DNA of 64,000 nucleotides, taken from the NCBI RefSeq assembly GCF_001815985.1, contig NZ_KV823538.1, positions 154,357 to 218,356 of the forward strand, in the 5' to 3' direction. Made by a program: the position numbers and the translations under genes. Source of the stretch: Corynebacterium sp. HMSC27B11. GTDB lineage: Bacteria; Actinomycetota; Actinomycetes; Mycobacteriales; Mycobacteriaceae. Position 1 is the first letter of the stretch. Each line of letters starts with the position of its first letter. The notes beneath the pieces are model-generated. The model ran no database searches. It was not told the origin of the DNA and saw only the letters and a program-made list of their open reading frames with translations. Below, one piece after another: positions 25,042 through 34,077 of this stretch.

Positions 25042-27459
25042 ATGAAGAAGGTCATCTCCACCACCGCGACGCTGGCACTGCTGGGCGGCGGTATGTTGTT
25101 CATTCCCCAGGCTTCCCTCGCGGAGACTACTTCCGCCTCCATGTCCCTGAGCTGCCAGGCAACCCCCGCTACCAGCCTGGCAGGGCCACAGGAATTCAGC
25201 ACGGATAACGTCACCGTCAATATCGATGCGCCGAAGAGCGTTCGCATCGGCGAGGAGTTCCGCGCTGGCTTCTCCATTGACCCCGTGGAGGTCGACCTGC
25301 CCTCGCTGCCATTGAGGGCGAAAATGGAGAGCGCTAGCCGCCTGAAGCTGGACATGGCGCTGCCGGCAGGCGTCGAGTTCCTGGGTGCAGAGATCGACGA
25401 GTCGAAGTCCAACCTGAAGGGCATGAAGATCCTCCAGGTGGATGCCGCGGGCAACCCTAGCTCTACTGGAGAGTTCCTCCGCGTGACCAGCTCCGATAAC
25501 GCCACCATCGGCAATGGCCCGAACTCTTCCCGCAACCGCGAGGGCGGGATCAAGTACACGCTGAATGGCTCCAAGATCGACCTGCGCTTCCCGGAGATCA
25601 CGCTGCGCCTCAAGGCGAAGACCGCCGGGGAGAAGGCGCTGGGCGTTCGCACCCAGGGAGAGGCGGGCACCTTCGCCAGGGACGAGAACTTCCTCACGAT
25701 GCTGGGCAGGGTCTCGGCCCCCTTGGTTGGCACCATCTGGGCCCCGGTGCAGTGCTCGCCCCGTGCTAGCGCTGGCGCACCGCTGGACTCCCGTGCCGCC
25801 AAGCTGGCGAGCGTCACCGTTGAGGACGCCTCCGAGGTGGCCCTGAACCTCGAAGCCACCGGCACTCCGGTCGCCGGCCAGCCCGCAACCCTGAGCGCTC
25901 GCCTCGAGCCTGCGGCCGAGGGCACCGTGGAGTTCACCTCCGGTTCCCTGAAGACCAGCGCCCCAGTGGTCGATGGCGTGGCCACCGCTGAGCTGACCTT
26001 CCCCATCACGGGCGAGCACGAGGTCAAGGCCAACTTCCAGCCGAAGAACTCCGGTGAATTCAAGCCAGCCACGGCCACCACCACCGTGACGGTCGCGGGC
26101 CAGGACGCCGGCCTGAACGTCGAGGTTCCCGAGAATGCCCCGGCGCGTTCGCGCGTGGAGGTCAAGGCCACCGTGGCGCAGGGCGCTGAGGGCACCGTCC
26201 GCTTCCGCCTGGGTGATTCGACGGTGACGGCGAGGGTCAACGATGGTGTCGCCACCGCTGAGCTGCCCACCGGACCGAACCCAGGCCAGCAGGAGATCAC
26301 CGCGGAGTTCACCCCCGCGCCACGCAGCGCATTCGCGGCGGGCACGGCCAGCGCTCCGATCACGATCGATGCGGTCACCGGTACAACGATCGAGCTGAGC
26401 GCGGACCAGACCGGCCCAGTTCGCCCCGGTCAGCCGGTCAACATTAGCGCCACCGTCACCCCTGCCGAGAACACTGAGCGGGCAGAAGGCACCGTGGAGT
26501 TCCTCATCGACGGCGAGCGGATCACCCGCCCGCTGGAGGACCACGCCACCAGCGTGGAGTTCACCCCAGACCGCGAAGGCGATTTCCCGGTGGAGGCCAA
26601 GTTCATCCCGGCGGATGACACTCAAACCCCCGCCGAGGATGTGCTGACTGTGCAGGTGAAGGGCGCTACCAAGACCCAGCTGGAGGTCGACGCCCCGCAG
26701 GGCGTCGAGCCTCTGGTTGAGGCCCCGACCACCGTGACCGTGACTCCGGCGGCTGCTGGCACCGTCACCGCAGTGATCGACGGGCGCCGCATCTCCGCGG
26801 AGGTTCAGGAGGACGCGGGTACAGCCACCCTGCCGCTGGTGTTCCCACGCGAAGGGGAATTCGAGGTCCCTATCACCTTCGTCCCGGCTAACCCGGCAGA
26901 CGCGAAGCGGGCGACGACCACCACGACGATCACCGTGGCTGCCCCGGCAGCGAGCGACGTCGCGATCGCCCTCGACGGGCCGGATGCCGCGGAGAAGGGC
27001 CAGAGCACGAGCTACACCGCAACCCTCACCCCAGAGGTCGGTAGCCAGCGCAGCGTGACGGGCTTCCTGGAGATCCTCATCGACGGCAAGCCGGTCACCA
27101 AGGACGGCGAGCCTGCCCGCATCCCGGTTGTCGAGGGAATCGCGGAGTTCGACGTGCTGTGGAACCGCGCCGGCGCGCAAGAGCTCACTGCGGTCTTCCA
27201 CAATGCCTCCGGCGAGGAGGTCTCCCGCACGGCGACGACTGTGACCGTGGCAGGCGATACCGGCACGCCGGGCGACGGGAATAACCAGAACCCCGGCGAT
27301 GGCAATGACAACCAGGTGTCACCGGGTGGCTCCAGCTCCTCGGCGACCAACCCCTTCGCCCCGCTGATCGACTTCTTCCGCATGCTGTGGGAGTGGCTGA
27401 CCTCGCTGTTCTCCGGTGGGGGTTCCTCCTCCAGCAGCTCTAGCGCGTCCCGTGACTAA
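25042..27459 (+). CDS. Secreted surface protein with five Ig-like repeats and aromatic C-terminal segment
   Basis: Not a named protein. Residues 1-27 are a Sec signal peptide. The next ~225 residues form a domain framed by two cysteines (SLSCQA and PVQCSP) that recurs in the neighbour at 27496. Five Ig-like domains of about 95 residues follow, starting near 256, 354, 447, 542 and 636. Each has an EGTVEF-like strand and a VDGVATAEL-like strand, as in bacterial Big_3_5 repeats. A Gly/Asn/Asp linker precedes a C-terminal aromatic stretch, FFRMLWEWLTSLFSGGG, and a Ser tail. There is no LPxTG signal, so the aromatic segment may anchor the protein in the membrane or mycomembrane. ATG 25042 follows AAGGAG. 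It is probably cotranscribed with the next gene (36-bp gap). Adhesion is an inference. Confidence 0.8.
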   Translation: MKKVISTTATLALLGGGMLFIPQASLAETTSASMSLSCQATPATSLAGPQEFSTDNVTVNIDAPKSVRIGEEFRAGFSIDPVEVDLPSLPLRAKMESASRLKLDMALPAGVEFLGAEIDESKSNLKGMKILQVDAAGNPSSTGEFLRVTSSDNATIGNGPNSSRNREGGIKYTLNGSKIDLRFPEITLRLKAKTAGEKALGVRTQGEAGTFARDENFLTMLGRVSAPLVGTIWAPVQCSPRASAGAPLDSRAAKLASVTVEDASEVALNLEATGTPVAGQPATLSARLEPAAEGTVEFTSGSLKTSAPVVDGVATAELTFPITGEHEVKANFQPKNSGEFKPATATTTVTVAGQDAGLNVEVPENAPARSRVEVKATVAQGAEGTVRFRLGDSTVTARVNDGVATAELPTGPNPGQQEITAEFTPAPRSAFAAGTASAPITIDAVTGTTIELSADQTGPVRPGQPVNISATVTPAENTERAEGTVEFLIDGERITRPLEDHATSVEFTPDREGDFPVEAKFIPADDTQTPAEDVLTVQVKGATKTQLEVDAPQGVEPLVEAPTTVTVTPAAAGTVTAVIDGRRISAEVQEDAGTATLPLVFPREGEFEVPITFVPANPADAKRATTTTTITVAAPAASDVAIALDGPDAAEKGQSTSYTATLTPEVGSQRSVTGFLEILIDGKPVTKDGEPARIPVVEGIAEFDVLWNRAGAQELTAVFHNASGEEVSRTATTVTVAGDTGTPGDGNNQNPGDGNDNQVSPGGSSSSATNPFAPLIDFFRMLWEWLTSLFSGGGSSSSSSSASRD

Positions 27460-27495
27460 GCCCTCCCCCACTCCTACTCCTGCAAGGACTTTTCT

Positions 27496-29808
27496 ATGAC
27501 TCTGTTGCCTTCTCGTCGCTCGGGCCGCCTCGCCCTGGGCGCCATCACCTCCCTGTCCCTGAGTTTCACGCTGCTTTCCGCTGCCCCCATGAGTGCTGCC
27601 GCGCCGGTCAAGAAGTCGGTGCGGGTCAACCACCAGTGCGTTGAGGACAAGGGAACCTTGTCCACTGGTTCTGGATTGACGCTTTCACCGGATAATGTCG
27701 CCGTCGAGTACCCGGAGACCGTGCTGCCGGGCCAGACCTTCACCGTCAAGGTCCAGCCAGGCGGGATGCGCACCGGCGACAAGGACACGGGGCGGATGAA
27801 GTACGACATCGCGCTGCCCCAGGGGGTGAAGATCAGCAACCTGCGACTCGATGGCGGGGCCTCCGGGTTGAACGCGAACCCGGCAGCCGTGGTGCAGCGC
27901 GTTGACGCCTCGGGCAAGCCCAATGCCAATGGCGCTTTCGCCCGCATCTGGGACGGCGCGCACTCGGTGAATAACGGCGGTCAGGAAAACGACAACTGGG
28001 GATTGAGGACCGGTCGCGCTGGCCTGGCGGTGGATAGGAAAAAGTCCTTCCGCCTGCCACGGATTGCCTTCGATGTCACCGCCCCCACCACGGTCGGTTC
28101 GAAGATCGTGACCGGCCTGCGAGCAGCAGGCACCGGCGCGGGCCCCGCCAGCAAGGAGAATCGGGACAACACGCTCTCCATGCTCGCCAGATCCCTCCGT
28201 ACTGACGCGGTCTACTGCACCGCGGATGCCGCTGGCAAGACCCTCACCAGCACCACGGTGGCCCTGCGCGATACGCAGACCGAGTTTGATGAGACCTCAA
28301 CCGACCTTGAGATCACCAGCGGCGAAGGGGAGGTCACCCTGAAGGCCCTCGTCAAGGGCACGGATGGCCAACCCATCACCGAGGGCAAGGTCGAATTCGA
28401 TCTGGGCGACGGTCAGCGCCGCACCGTGGACGTTCGCGATGGTGTCGCGGAGCTGCGCTACACCTACGCCGAGCTGGCGGACCGCGAGTCCGTCAAGCAC
28501 AAGGTTGTGGCCCGCTACCTGGGAGTCGAGGGGCGCACGGGTGCTTCGGAGGCAACCACGACGGTGACGGTCAACCCGAAGCCGCGCACCCCGCTGAAGG
28601 CCACCGTTGACCTCACAGGCGAGGTCGACGCTACTGCCCCAGCAGACGGCAAGCTGCCGCTGAACCTGCGCGCGGCCGTCGGCGCTGAGCTGGCTGATCC
28701 GGCAGCGGACCCGGACGCTGACACCACCCTCGAGGACGGCGTGGAAGTCGTCTTCTTCAACGGTGACCAGGAAATCGGCCGCGCGAAGACCGCCAACGGG
28801 GTGGCGGAACTGCAGACCACCGTGCCGGATGAGCCGGCCACGCTGCAGCTGCGCGCCGTCGTCGCGGACTTCGAGAACGACACCCAGGAGGTCTCCGGCG
28901 CCGAGGACACGCTTGAGCTGAAGGTCGCTCCGTTGTCGAAGACGACCCTGCAGCTGGGCTCGGTCGAACCGGCCTTGGTCGGCGAGAAGCGGACGCTGAG
29001 CGCTCGCTACGAGGTGTCCGCGGGTTCCCCCGAGGGCGCCGAGGTGATCTTCCGCGCCAATGGGATTCGCGTGGGCACCGCGCAGACCGACGCTGAGGGC
29101 AACGCGAGCGTGCAGCACGTCTTCGATCAGGCGGGTCCGCAGAAGATCACCGCGGAGGTTCGGGAGCGCGAAGTGGAGGGCCGGATCTTCAGCAAGGCTG
29201 TGGCAGAGCCCGTCACGTTCCAGGTTCTGGATGCCAAGGATGTGGAGACCGGGACTACGCTGACCCGCGAGGGTGTCTCGGTGGACCTGGATGCAACCCC
29301 GCTGACCGGCGATGCGGTGGCTTTCATCGCGAAGGTGACGGTCCAGGGTGAGGAAAAGATCACGGAGGGAGCCACGGTCTCCTTCTTCGACGGCGAGAAG
29401 TTCCTGGGCACCGCGCCGATTGACCCGGCTACCGGGGAGGCTCGCTTCGAGTACCGCTTCCCGACCCGCGGTGAGCACCAGGTGCGCGCGGTCTTCGGCG
29501 GCCAGGAGGTCGTCAATGACGAGGGCGTGGTCACGGCTGTTTTGAAGCCTTCCACCTCCGAGGAGCTCACCGTGGAGGTCAAGGCCCACGAGATCGAGGT
29601 TGAGGACACCCCCGGTGCCGGTGACGGCAACGACGATGACAACGGCGATAACGGTGGCAACGGCGATCAGAATCAGGGCGGTTCGGACGGCTCCGATATG
29701 GGCTCGGCGGACGGTTCGATCCTGCGCAAGCTGCTGATTGCGCTCGGTGCGATCGGCGTGATCAGTGCGGTGATCGCTGCGGTGATGCACGTTCTGAACC
29801 AGCGCTAA
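27496..29808 (+). CDS. Secreted Ig-repeat surface protein, paralogue of the preceding gene, with C-terminal membrane helix
   Basis: 770 residues with a signal peptide (about 1-36, ending AAPMSAAA). A domain of about 205 residues is again framed by two cysteines (NHQCVED, VYCTAD) and contains LSPDNVAVEYPETVLPGQTF and KYDIALPQGVKI, similar to the first protein's STDNVTVNIDAPKSV and KLDMALPAGVEF. Four Ig-like repeats follow (EGKVEFDLGDG, VEVVFFNGDQ, AEVIFRANGI, ATVSFFDGEKF). An Asn/Asp/Gly-rich linker leads to one membrane helix (LLIALGAIGVISAVIAAVM) ending a few residues later. It therefore differs from its partner in how it is held in the envelope. A strong terminator follows, so the pair forms a two-gene operon. 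Confidence 0.8.
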   Translation: MTLLPSRRSGRLALGAITSLSLSFTLLSAAPMSAAAPVKKSVRVNHQCVEDKGTLSTGSGLTLSPDNVAVEYPETVLPGQTFTVKVQPGGMRTGDKDTGRMKYDIALPQGVKISNLRLDGGASGLNANPAAVVQRVDASGKPNANGAFARIWDGAHSVNNGGQENDNWGLRTGRAGLAVDRKKSFRLPRIAFDVTAPTTVGSKIVTGLRAAGTGAGPASKENRDNTLSMLARSLRTDAVYCTADAAGKTLTSTTVALRDTQTEFDETSTDLEITSGEGEVTLKALVKGTDGQPITEGKVEFDLGDGQRRTVDVRDGVAELRYTYAELADRESVKHKVVARYLGVEGRTGASEATTTVTVNPKPRTPLKATVDLTGEVDATAPADGKLPLNLRAAVGAELADPAADPDADTTLEDGVEVVFFNGDQEIGRAKTANGVAELQTTVPDEPATLQLRAVVADFENDTQEVSGAEDTLELKVAPLSKTTLQLGSVEPALVGEKRTLSARYEVSAGSPEGAEVIFRANGIRVGTAQTDAEGNASVQHVFDQAGPQKITAEVREREVEGRIFSKAVAEPVTFQVLDAKDVETGTTLTREGVSVDLDATPLTGDAVAFIAKVTVQGEEKITEGATVSFFDGEKFLGTAPIDPATGEARFEYRFPTRGEHQVRAVFGGQEVVNDEGVVTAVLKPSTSEELTVEVKAHEIEVEDTPGAGDGNDDDNGDNGGNGDQNQGGSDGSDMGSADGSILRKLLIALGAIGVISAVIAAVMHVLNQR

Positions 29809-29821
29809 GCGGCCTAGTGTG

Positions 29822-29856
29822 AACCCAGGGTGCGGACCCCGCGCCCTGGGTTTTTC
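29822..29856 (+). terminator. Intrinsic terminator after the Ig-repeat operon
   Basis: A 14-bp stem, AACCCAGGGTGCGG (29822-29835) with CCGCGCCCTGGGTT (29839-29852), with a 3-nt loop, runs into TTTTTC. Confidence 0.92.
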
Positions 29857-29996
29857 TTTGTTTCCCTCAACCGGCGCCCATCCCCTCTGAACGCCTGCCT
29901 CTGCTTCTGGTGTGAGGCGGAGGTTCGTGCCCGCCCGGGGATAGCGGTTCTTGGCATCGAGATCCTGCCGGCGCGGCATGTAATGCAAAGCAGAAA

Positions 29997-30029
29997 GGGC
30001 GGGCTCAGCGTTATGTGCTGAGCCCGCCC
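29997..30029. terminator. Terminator hairpin downstream of the pilus cluster
   Basis: A 13-bp perfect stem, GGGCGGGCTCAGC (29997-30009) with GCTGAGCCCGCCC (30017-30029), with a 7-nt loop. It is flanked by AAA on the left and CTTCTTT on the right, so it can stop the leftward pilus transcript. The rest of 29857-30100 shows nothing convincing. Confidence 0.85.
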
Positions 30030-30100
30030 CTTCTTTATGCGCCTACCCCCTGAGCTGGGTGGCGCGATGCACGCGCCACTCCCCTGCCTAGGTTTGACCT

Positions 30101-33100
30101 TTAGGCGGTCTTGCGGCGGCCGAGTAGGAGGCCCGCGCCTGCGAGCGCGGCACCGATGAGCCCCAGAAGGCCCACGCCGTAGCCGCCGGTCTTGGGGAGC
30201 GTTCCGGACGCGGTATCGACAACCGTCAGGATCATCGCCTCGCCCGTGCCGCTTGTTGTGATCAGACCGTTGCTCGTACCAGCCGAAATCGTGTATTTCT
30301 CGGTGTTCTGATCCATTGCGATTTCGAACTTGACAGGGTGCGGCAGCAGGTTCAGACCCTTCGGCGCTTTGGTTTCCACGAGGAAGAACGTGCCGGTTGT
30401 CTTGACCTCAATCGATTCCTGGCCAGGCTTGATGGTGTACAGCGGTTTTCCAGCGCTGTAGTCAGGCTTGCCGTCCTTAGCCGGGTAGATCTCAAAGGTC
30501 GCGCCGCCCAGTCCTGGCATTTCTGTGATCTTGCCGTCCTTATACTGGGCCTTTTTGAAGGTCAGCTTTCCTTTCGCTTCCGGCGTCTTGTAGTTGTCAA
30601 CCACACACGACACACGTGACAGCTTCTTGTCCTTTTCACTCATGTTCACGGTGAAGCCGAACTCGCCGACATTCTGGACTGGAATCTGTACGGTGTTGCC
30701 TTCACGAGTTTCGTGGCAGACAGCGTTGGCATTGTCGCGTTTGTACAGCGAGTAGCCCGGCTGCTGGCTTTCAACAAGTGTGAGTTTTTGCTCTTCTTCA
30801 CTTTGGATTCCCCAGCGTGCGGTGCCTCGGTCTTCGTCCCGCGACGAAGTGACTTTGCGCCACTGCGTGACGAGTGAACCATTTCCGGGATCAATGACCT
30901 TTTGACCGTTAGCCGACAGGGTGAACTCCCAGCCGGGTTCACCGTCGGACAGAACCTTGCCGTTCTCATCGACGATGCGCTTCTTGACGATTACTTCGCC
31001 GTTGCACTTCTTGGTGAGGTCCTGAGCCATCGACTTCATCTGTGCGGCCAGTTTTCCATAGCCTTCGATGCGAACCGTGTCCCCAGTACCCGAGATGTCT
31101 TCACCCATTTGCTTGACGTCACGTGTACCGTAGGTCCACCTCGATTGATTGAGAGTGATCGTCTCCTGTCTCCCATTGGGCATACGCTCAAACACTTGCA
31201 AGGTCTGGCTGCCTGCCGCGTCGTACGCCATTTTCAGATTCGCCAAGGTGTCAGTGTTGATGTAATTGGCGTGCAAAGCCTTCGGGTGATCACTTCGAAT
31301 TTTGTAGTAGATGCCTGGGGCTTGTCCCGGATCTGCTGTCCAGGCAATGCGTTTGGCGTCTTTGAGCACAAGATCATTCTGCACAACGGGGCGTTGGCTG
31401 CTTCGTCCGCCAAGTGTCAGATCAACCATGAGCGGGACAACGCGCGTGCCAGCTTTTTTCAGTTCGTTCGCTGCGGCAATTGCATCGTTGAGTGCACTTG
31501 CCTGGACGAACTCTGCACCGATTCCTTTGCTTTTTATCGTGCTCGATGTCGTAGGCATACCGTCGGTAATGAAGTACACGACGTCATAGTTCCCAGCTTT
31601 GACCTGTTGCAAACCAGCTTGCCAGTTCGTCCCGCTGTTGCCCGGGTTATAAGCCCAGTTTTCGACGAGTTGTTTTGCCTGGTTGACTCCTGCTTCTGTC
31701 TGCATGGAAATGTAGGGCGGGTTGTTGCCAACGGTCGATCCTGCGCCATTCGCTGGAGCGCTACTCGCAAAGTTGTAAATACCGAGCTCTGCGGGGGTGC
31801 CTGCGAGAGCATCGATGAAGGCTTTTGTCGCTTTTTTCGACTCATCGAAACCATTCGCATTGTCCGCGTGACTCAACGACGTCGACAGGTCAGCGACAAC
31901 CGCAATGCGCAGGCCACAGATCATGGGAATCTGAGGGTTCGCTACGCGCCCGTGCACCCAGTCCGCTCCGTCCGGCGGGGAAATGATGGGTGGGTCAGTG
32001 GGATCTGCAGACTTTGTGCCGTAAGCGTCCAGCTCAACTTCGAGCTTCTTGTTCTGGGCGAGGTTGTTGGTGAATGTGAACACTGCGTCCTTGGGAAGAA
32101 ACGCCGAGTCGACCTGTTTGCCGCTCTTCATCGGCACAACGTCCATTGTGATGTAGCCGTTGCCGATTTTGACGTTGCGCTTCTGCAACGTCACACCGTC
32201 TTCGATCTTGTCGACCGTCAGCTGGTAGTGCTGCGGATCGAGGAACGTCGCGTCGGTTTTGATGCGCACGGTGATGTAGTTCAGCTTCGCGTCTTCCCCA
32301 ACCTTCGCGGTGAAGCTGTTTGGCTTCTTGGGGTCGACGGGATCACCTTGCAGAGCAAAGCCATGACCGGTCGCCTTGAATGCGCGTGTTGCGCCATCCG
32401 GCAGGGTTGGCTGGTCATCTGAGCAGTCTTTCACCGCGCCGCTGAAGTCGAAGGACCACTCGGCCTCCGCATCGGCAGCGAACTGGTATCCCTCCTGGGG
32501 CTTGGCGGTGACCTTAACGGTGGCCTTTTTTCCCTCGTAGAAGTGCTGACCGGCTTGCTTGCGCTCGCCACCAATGAAGTAGTCGACACCCTTCGTGTCT
32601 GGAATGTTGATGTAGCCCTTCTCAACACACGATGGCGCGGTGGCTGGATCAACTGCGGTTGGCGCCGCAGGAGTCACGGACGCCCCCGGGTTCGGTTCCG
32701 GAGTTGGCTCTGGGTCAGGCTGCGGCTCCGGGTTCGGCTCGGTTGGCGGAGGGGTACTGCCGCTCAAAGTGCCCTTCGGGCTAACGGACACCGTTCCCGA
32801 TACTTTAGGCGCAGTAAAGTACGGCGAAATTCTAATGATTTCGCCCTTTTTCACTGCAATATTCAGACCATCATGGGTAACCGTCAACGGAGCTTGCTGT
32901 GCACTGCCCGATGGTGAAATTTTCGGGGAAAGTGTAGTGTTCCCGACCTTCAGCTCGTATGCCTGCAGCCAGCCAGATCCACCAATTTGAAAATCAAGGC
33001 TCGTGATCGTGGCGTCTTCCTCAACCGTGAACTCGAACGGCGGGTTGTACTTTCTGGTATCCAGGTTTTTGAAGTCTCGCTTTTGTGGGCTCACCGGGAT

Positions 33101-33226
33101 CGCCGTGGCCTGCGCCTGCGCAACAGGGGCCGGCAGGCTCGGCAGCGCGCCCGGGACAGCGACGCCGAAAATCAGCGCGAGCGCGGCGGTCAGCGCGGCC
33201 GCTACACCCATGAACTTTGTTTTCAT
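30101..33226 (-). CDS. Pilus tip adhesin with von Willebrand factor A domain, LPKTG-anchored (SpaF/SpaC-like)
   Basis: A 1041-residue cell-wall protein. It has a signal peptide (to about 40), N-terminal strands, a Pro/Glu linker (PTEPNPEPQPDPEPTPEP) and further beta domains. A VWA domain follows at about 440-640 with the metal site DLSTS and the YFITDGMPT strand. CnaB-like domains come next (EFTLSANG, ATFEIYPAKDG, YxLVExxxPxGLxLLP-type strand in FFLVETKAPKG). The sorting signal is LPKTGG, a hydrophobic helix and RRKTA. In Spa pili this protein sits at the tip and binds host cells. It is the last gene of a leftward cluster: major pilin, sortase, minor pilin, tip. GC content and codon use look lower in its middle than in neighbours. 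Confidence 0.9.
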   Translation of the reverse strand: MKTKFMGVAAALTAALALIFGVAVPGALPSLPAPVAQAQATAIPVSPQKRDFKNLDTRKYNPPFEFTVEEDATITSLDFQIGGSGWLQAYELKVGNTTLSPKISPSGSAQQAPLTVTHDGLNIAVKKGEIIRISPYFTAPKVSGTVSVSPKGTLSGSTPPPTEPNPEPQPDPEPTPEPNPGASVTPAAPTAVDPATAPSCVEKGYINIPDTKGVDYFIGGERKQAGQHFYEGKKATVKVTAKPQEGYQFAADAEAEWSFDFSGAVKDCSDDQPTLPDGATRAFKATGHGFALQGDPVDPKKPNSFTAKVGEDAKLNYITVRIKTDATFLDPQHYQLTVDKIEDGVTLQKRNVKIGNGYITMDVVPMKSGKQVDSAFLPKDAVFTFTNNLAQNKKLEVELDAYGTKSADPTDPPIISPPDGADWVHGRVANPQIPMICGLRIAVVADLSTSLSHADNANGFDESKKATKAFIDALAGTPAELGIYNFASSAPANGAGSTVGNNPPYISMQTEAGVNQAKQLVENWAYNPGNSGTNWQAGLQQVKAGNYDVVYFITDGMPTTSSTIKSKGIGAEFVQASALNDAIAAANELKKAGTRVVPLMVDLTLGGRSSQRPVVQNDLVLKDAKRIAWTADPGQAPGIYYKIRSDHPKALHANYINTDTLANLKMAYDAAGSQTLQVFERMPNGRQETITLNQSRWTYGTRDVKQMGEDISGTGDTVRIEGYGKLAAQMKSMAQDLTKKCNGEVIVKKRIVDENGKVLSDGEPGWEFTLSANGQKVIDPGNGSLVTQWRKVTSSRDEDRGTARWGIQSEEEQKLTLVESQQPGYSLYKRDNANAVCHETREGNTVQIPVQNVGEFGFTVNMSEKDKKLSRVSCVVDNYKTPEAKGKLTFKKAQYKDGKITEMPGLGGATFEIYPAKDGKPDYSAGKPLYTIKPGQESIEVKTTGTFFLVETKAPKGLNLLPHPVKFEIAMDQNTEKYTISAGTSNGLITTSGTGEAMILTVVDTASGTLPKTGGYGVGLLGLIGAALAGAGLLLGRRKTA

Positions 33227-33231
33227 TGTCG

Positions 33232-34077
33232 CTACCCTTCTTGCTTTCGCTTCTTCGTGATCAACAGCATCAACAGTCCGGCGCCCATCAGCGCCACCGC
33301 GGCGAGGACAAGCCCGACGATCTGCACACCAGTCATCGCCAGGTCGCCCTGTCCGCGTTCTTGCTCATCACCCGGCCCGGGGGTCTCCCCTGGTGGCGGG
33401 GTCTCACCCGGCGGGGTGTCCCCTGGGGGCGGGGTGGTAGGCGGCGTCGACGGTGGCGTCCCCGGTGGGGTCGACGGCGGCGTCGTCGGAGGTTCGGTCG
33501 GCGGGGTGGTCGGCGGAACCGTCGTATTCGTCTTCGCCACGATCACGCCCTCCACCGGGCGAGGGTTATCAGCGACGGTGTGGAAAGGCACCGCCACGAG
33601 GAAGGGCTCGATTTCCCGGTACTCCCCCGCCGCAGCACCAGTCGGCGCCTGGGAGGTGACCAGGTAGATGCCCTTCTCGAGCCCCTGGAAGCGGACCTGG
33701 CCGGCGTCGTTGGTCACGGCCGTGATCGTGCGGTCGGTCGGCCAGTTCGCGATCTTGTCAGCACTGGTATTGCGGATCTTCGCCATGTCCGCAGCGTTCT
33801 CCGGGTCGATGCCTTTCAGCCGCTCCAGCTTGATGGTCACGCCCGCGACCTTGCCCGTGGCTGGGCTGAGTGGATCGCCATTGCCCGGGGAGAGCGTGAT
33901 GCTCAGCGTGTCGGTCCCGTAGTCGCGGGACACGCCGGGCTGATCGCTCAGCCCAGCAACCTTGGCTGCATCGGCGATACCGACGGCACCGTGTGCGCCG
34001 CCGAGCAGGCCAGCGCTGAGGGCGATGGCCACCACAAGGCTGCGGCTGATCCGCACCGCGCGTGCGTGGCTAGTCAT
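33232..34077 (-). CDS. Minor (basal) pilin with Pro/Thr stalk and LAMTG sorting signal (SpaE/SpaB-like)
   Basis: 281 residues: signal peptide (about 1-38), a CnaB-like pilin domain (ITAVTNDAGQVRFQGLEKGIYLV strands, PFLVAVPFHTVAD), then a Pro/Thr-rich stalk of about 55 residues built from repeats such as TTPPTEPPTTPP. The C-terminus is LAMTG, a hydrophobic helix and KKRKQEG. LAMTG is a variant of LPxTG, with Ala in place of Pro as I recall for some corynebacterial minor pilins. In Spa systems this subunit is incorporated along or at the base of the shaft and links the pilus to the housekeeping sortase. It overlaps the sortase gene upstream by 8 bp and is 5 bp from the tip gene. Confidence 0.85.
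   Translation of the reverse strand: MTSHARAVRISRSLVVAIALSAGLLGGAHGAVGIADAAKVAGLSDQPGVSRDYGTDTLSITLSPGNGDPLSPATGKVAGVTIKLERLKGIDPENAADMAKIRNTSADKIANWPTDRTITAVTNDAGQVRFQGLEKGIYLVTSQAPTGAAAGEYREIEPFLVAVPFHTVADNPRPVEGVIVAKTNTTVPPTTPPTEPPTTPPSTPPGTPPSTPPTTPPPGDTPPGETPPPGETPGPGDEQERGQGDLAMTGVQIVGLVLAAVALMGAGLLMLLITKKRKQEG

Noticed and set aside
33400..33530. Short tandem repeats that could suggest a CRISPR array or microsatellite
   Set aside because: They code for the Pro/Thr stalk of the minor pilin in frame; no regular spacers.
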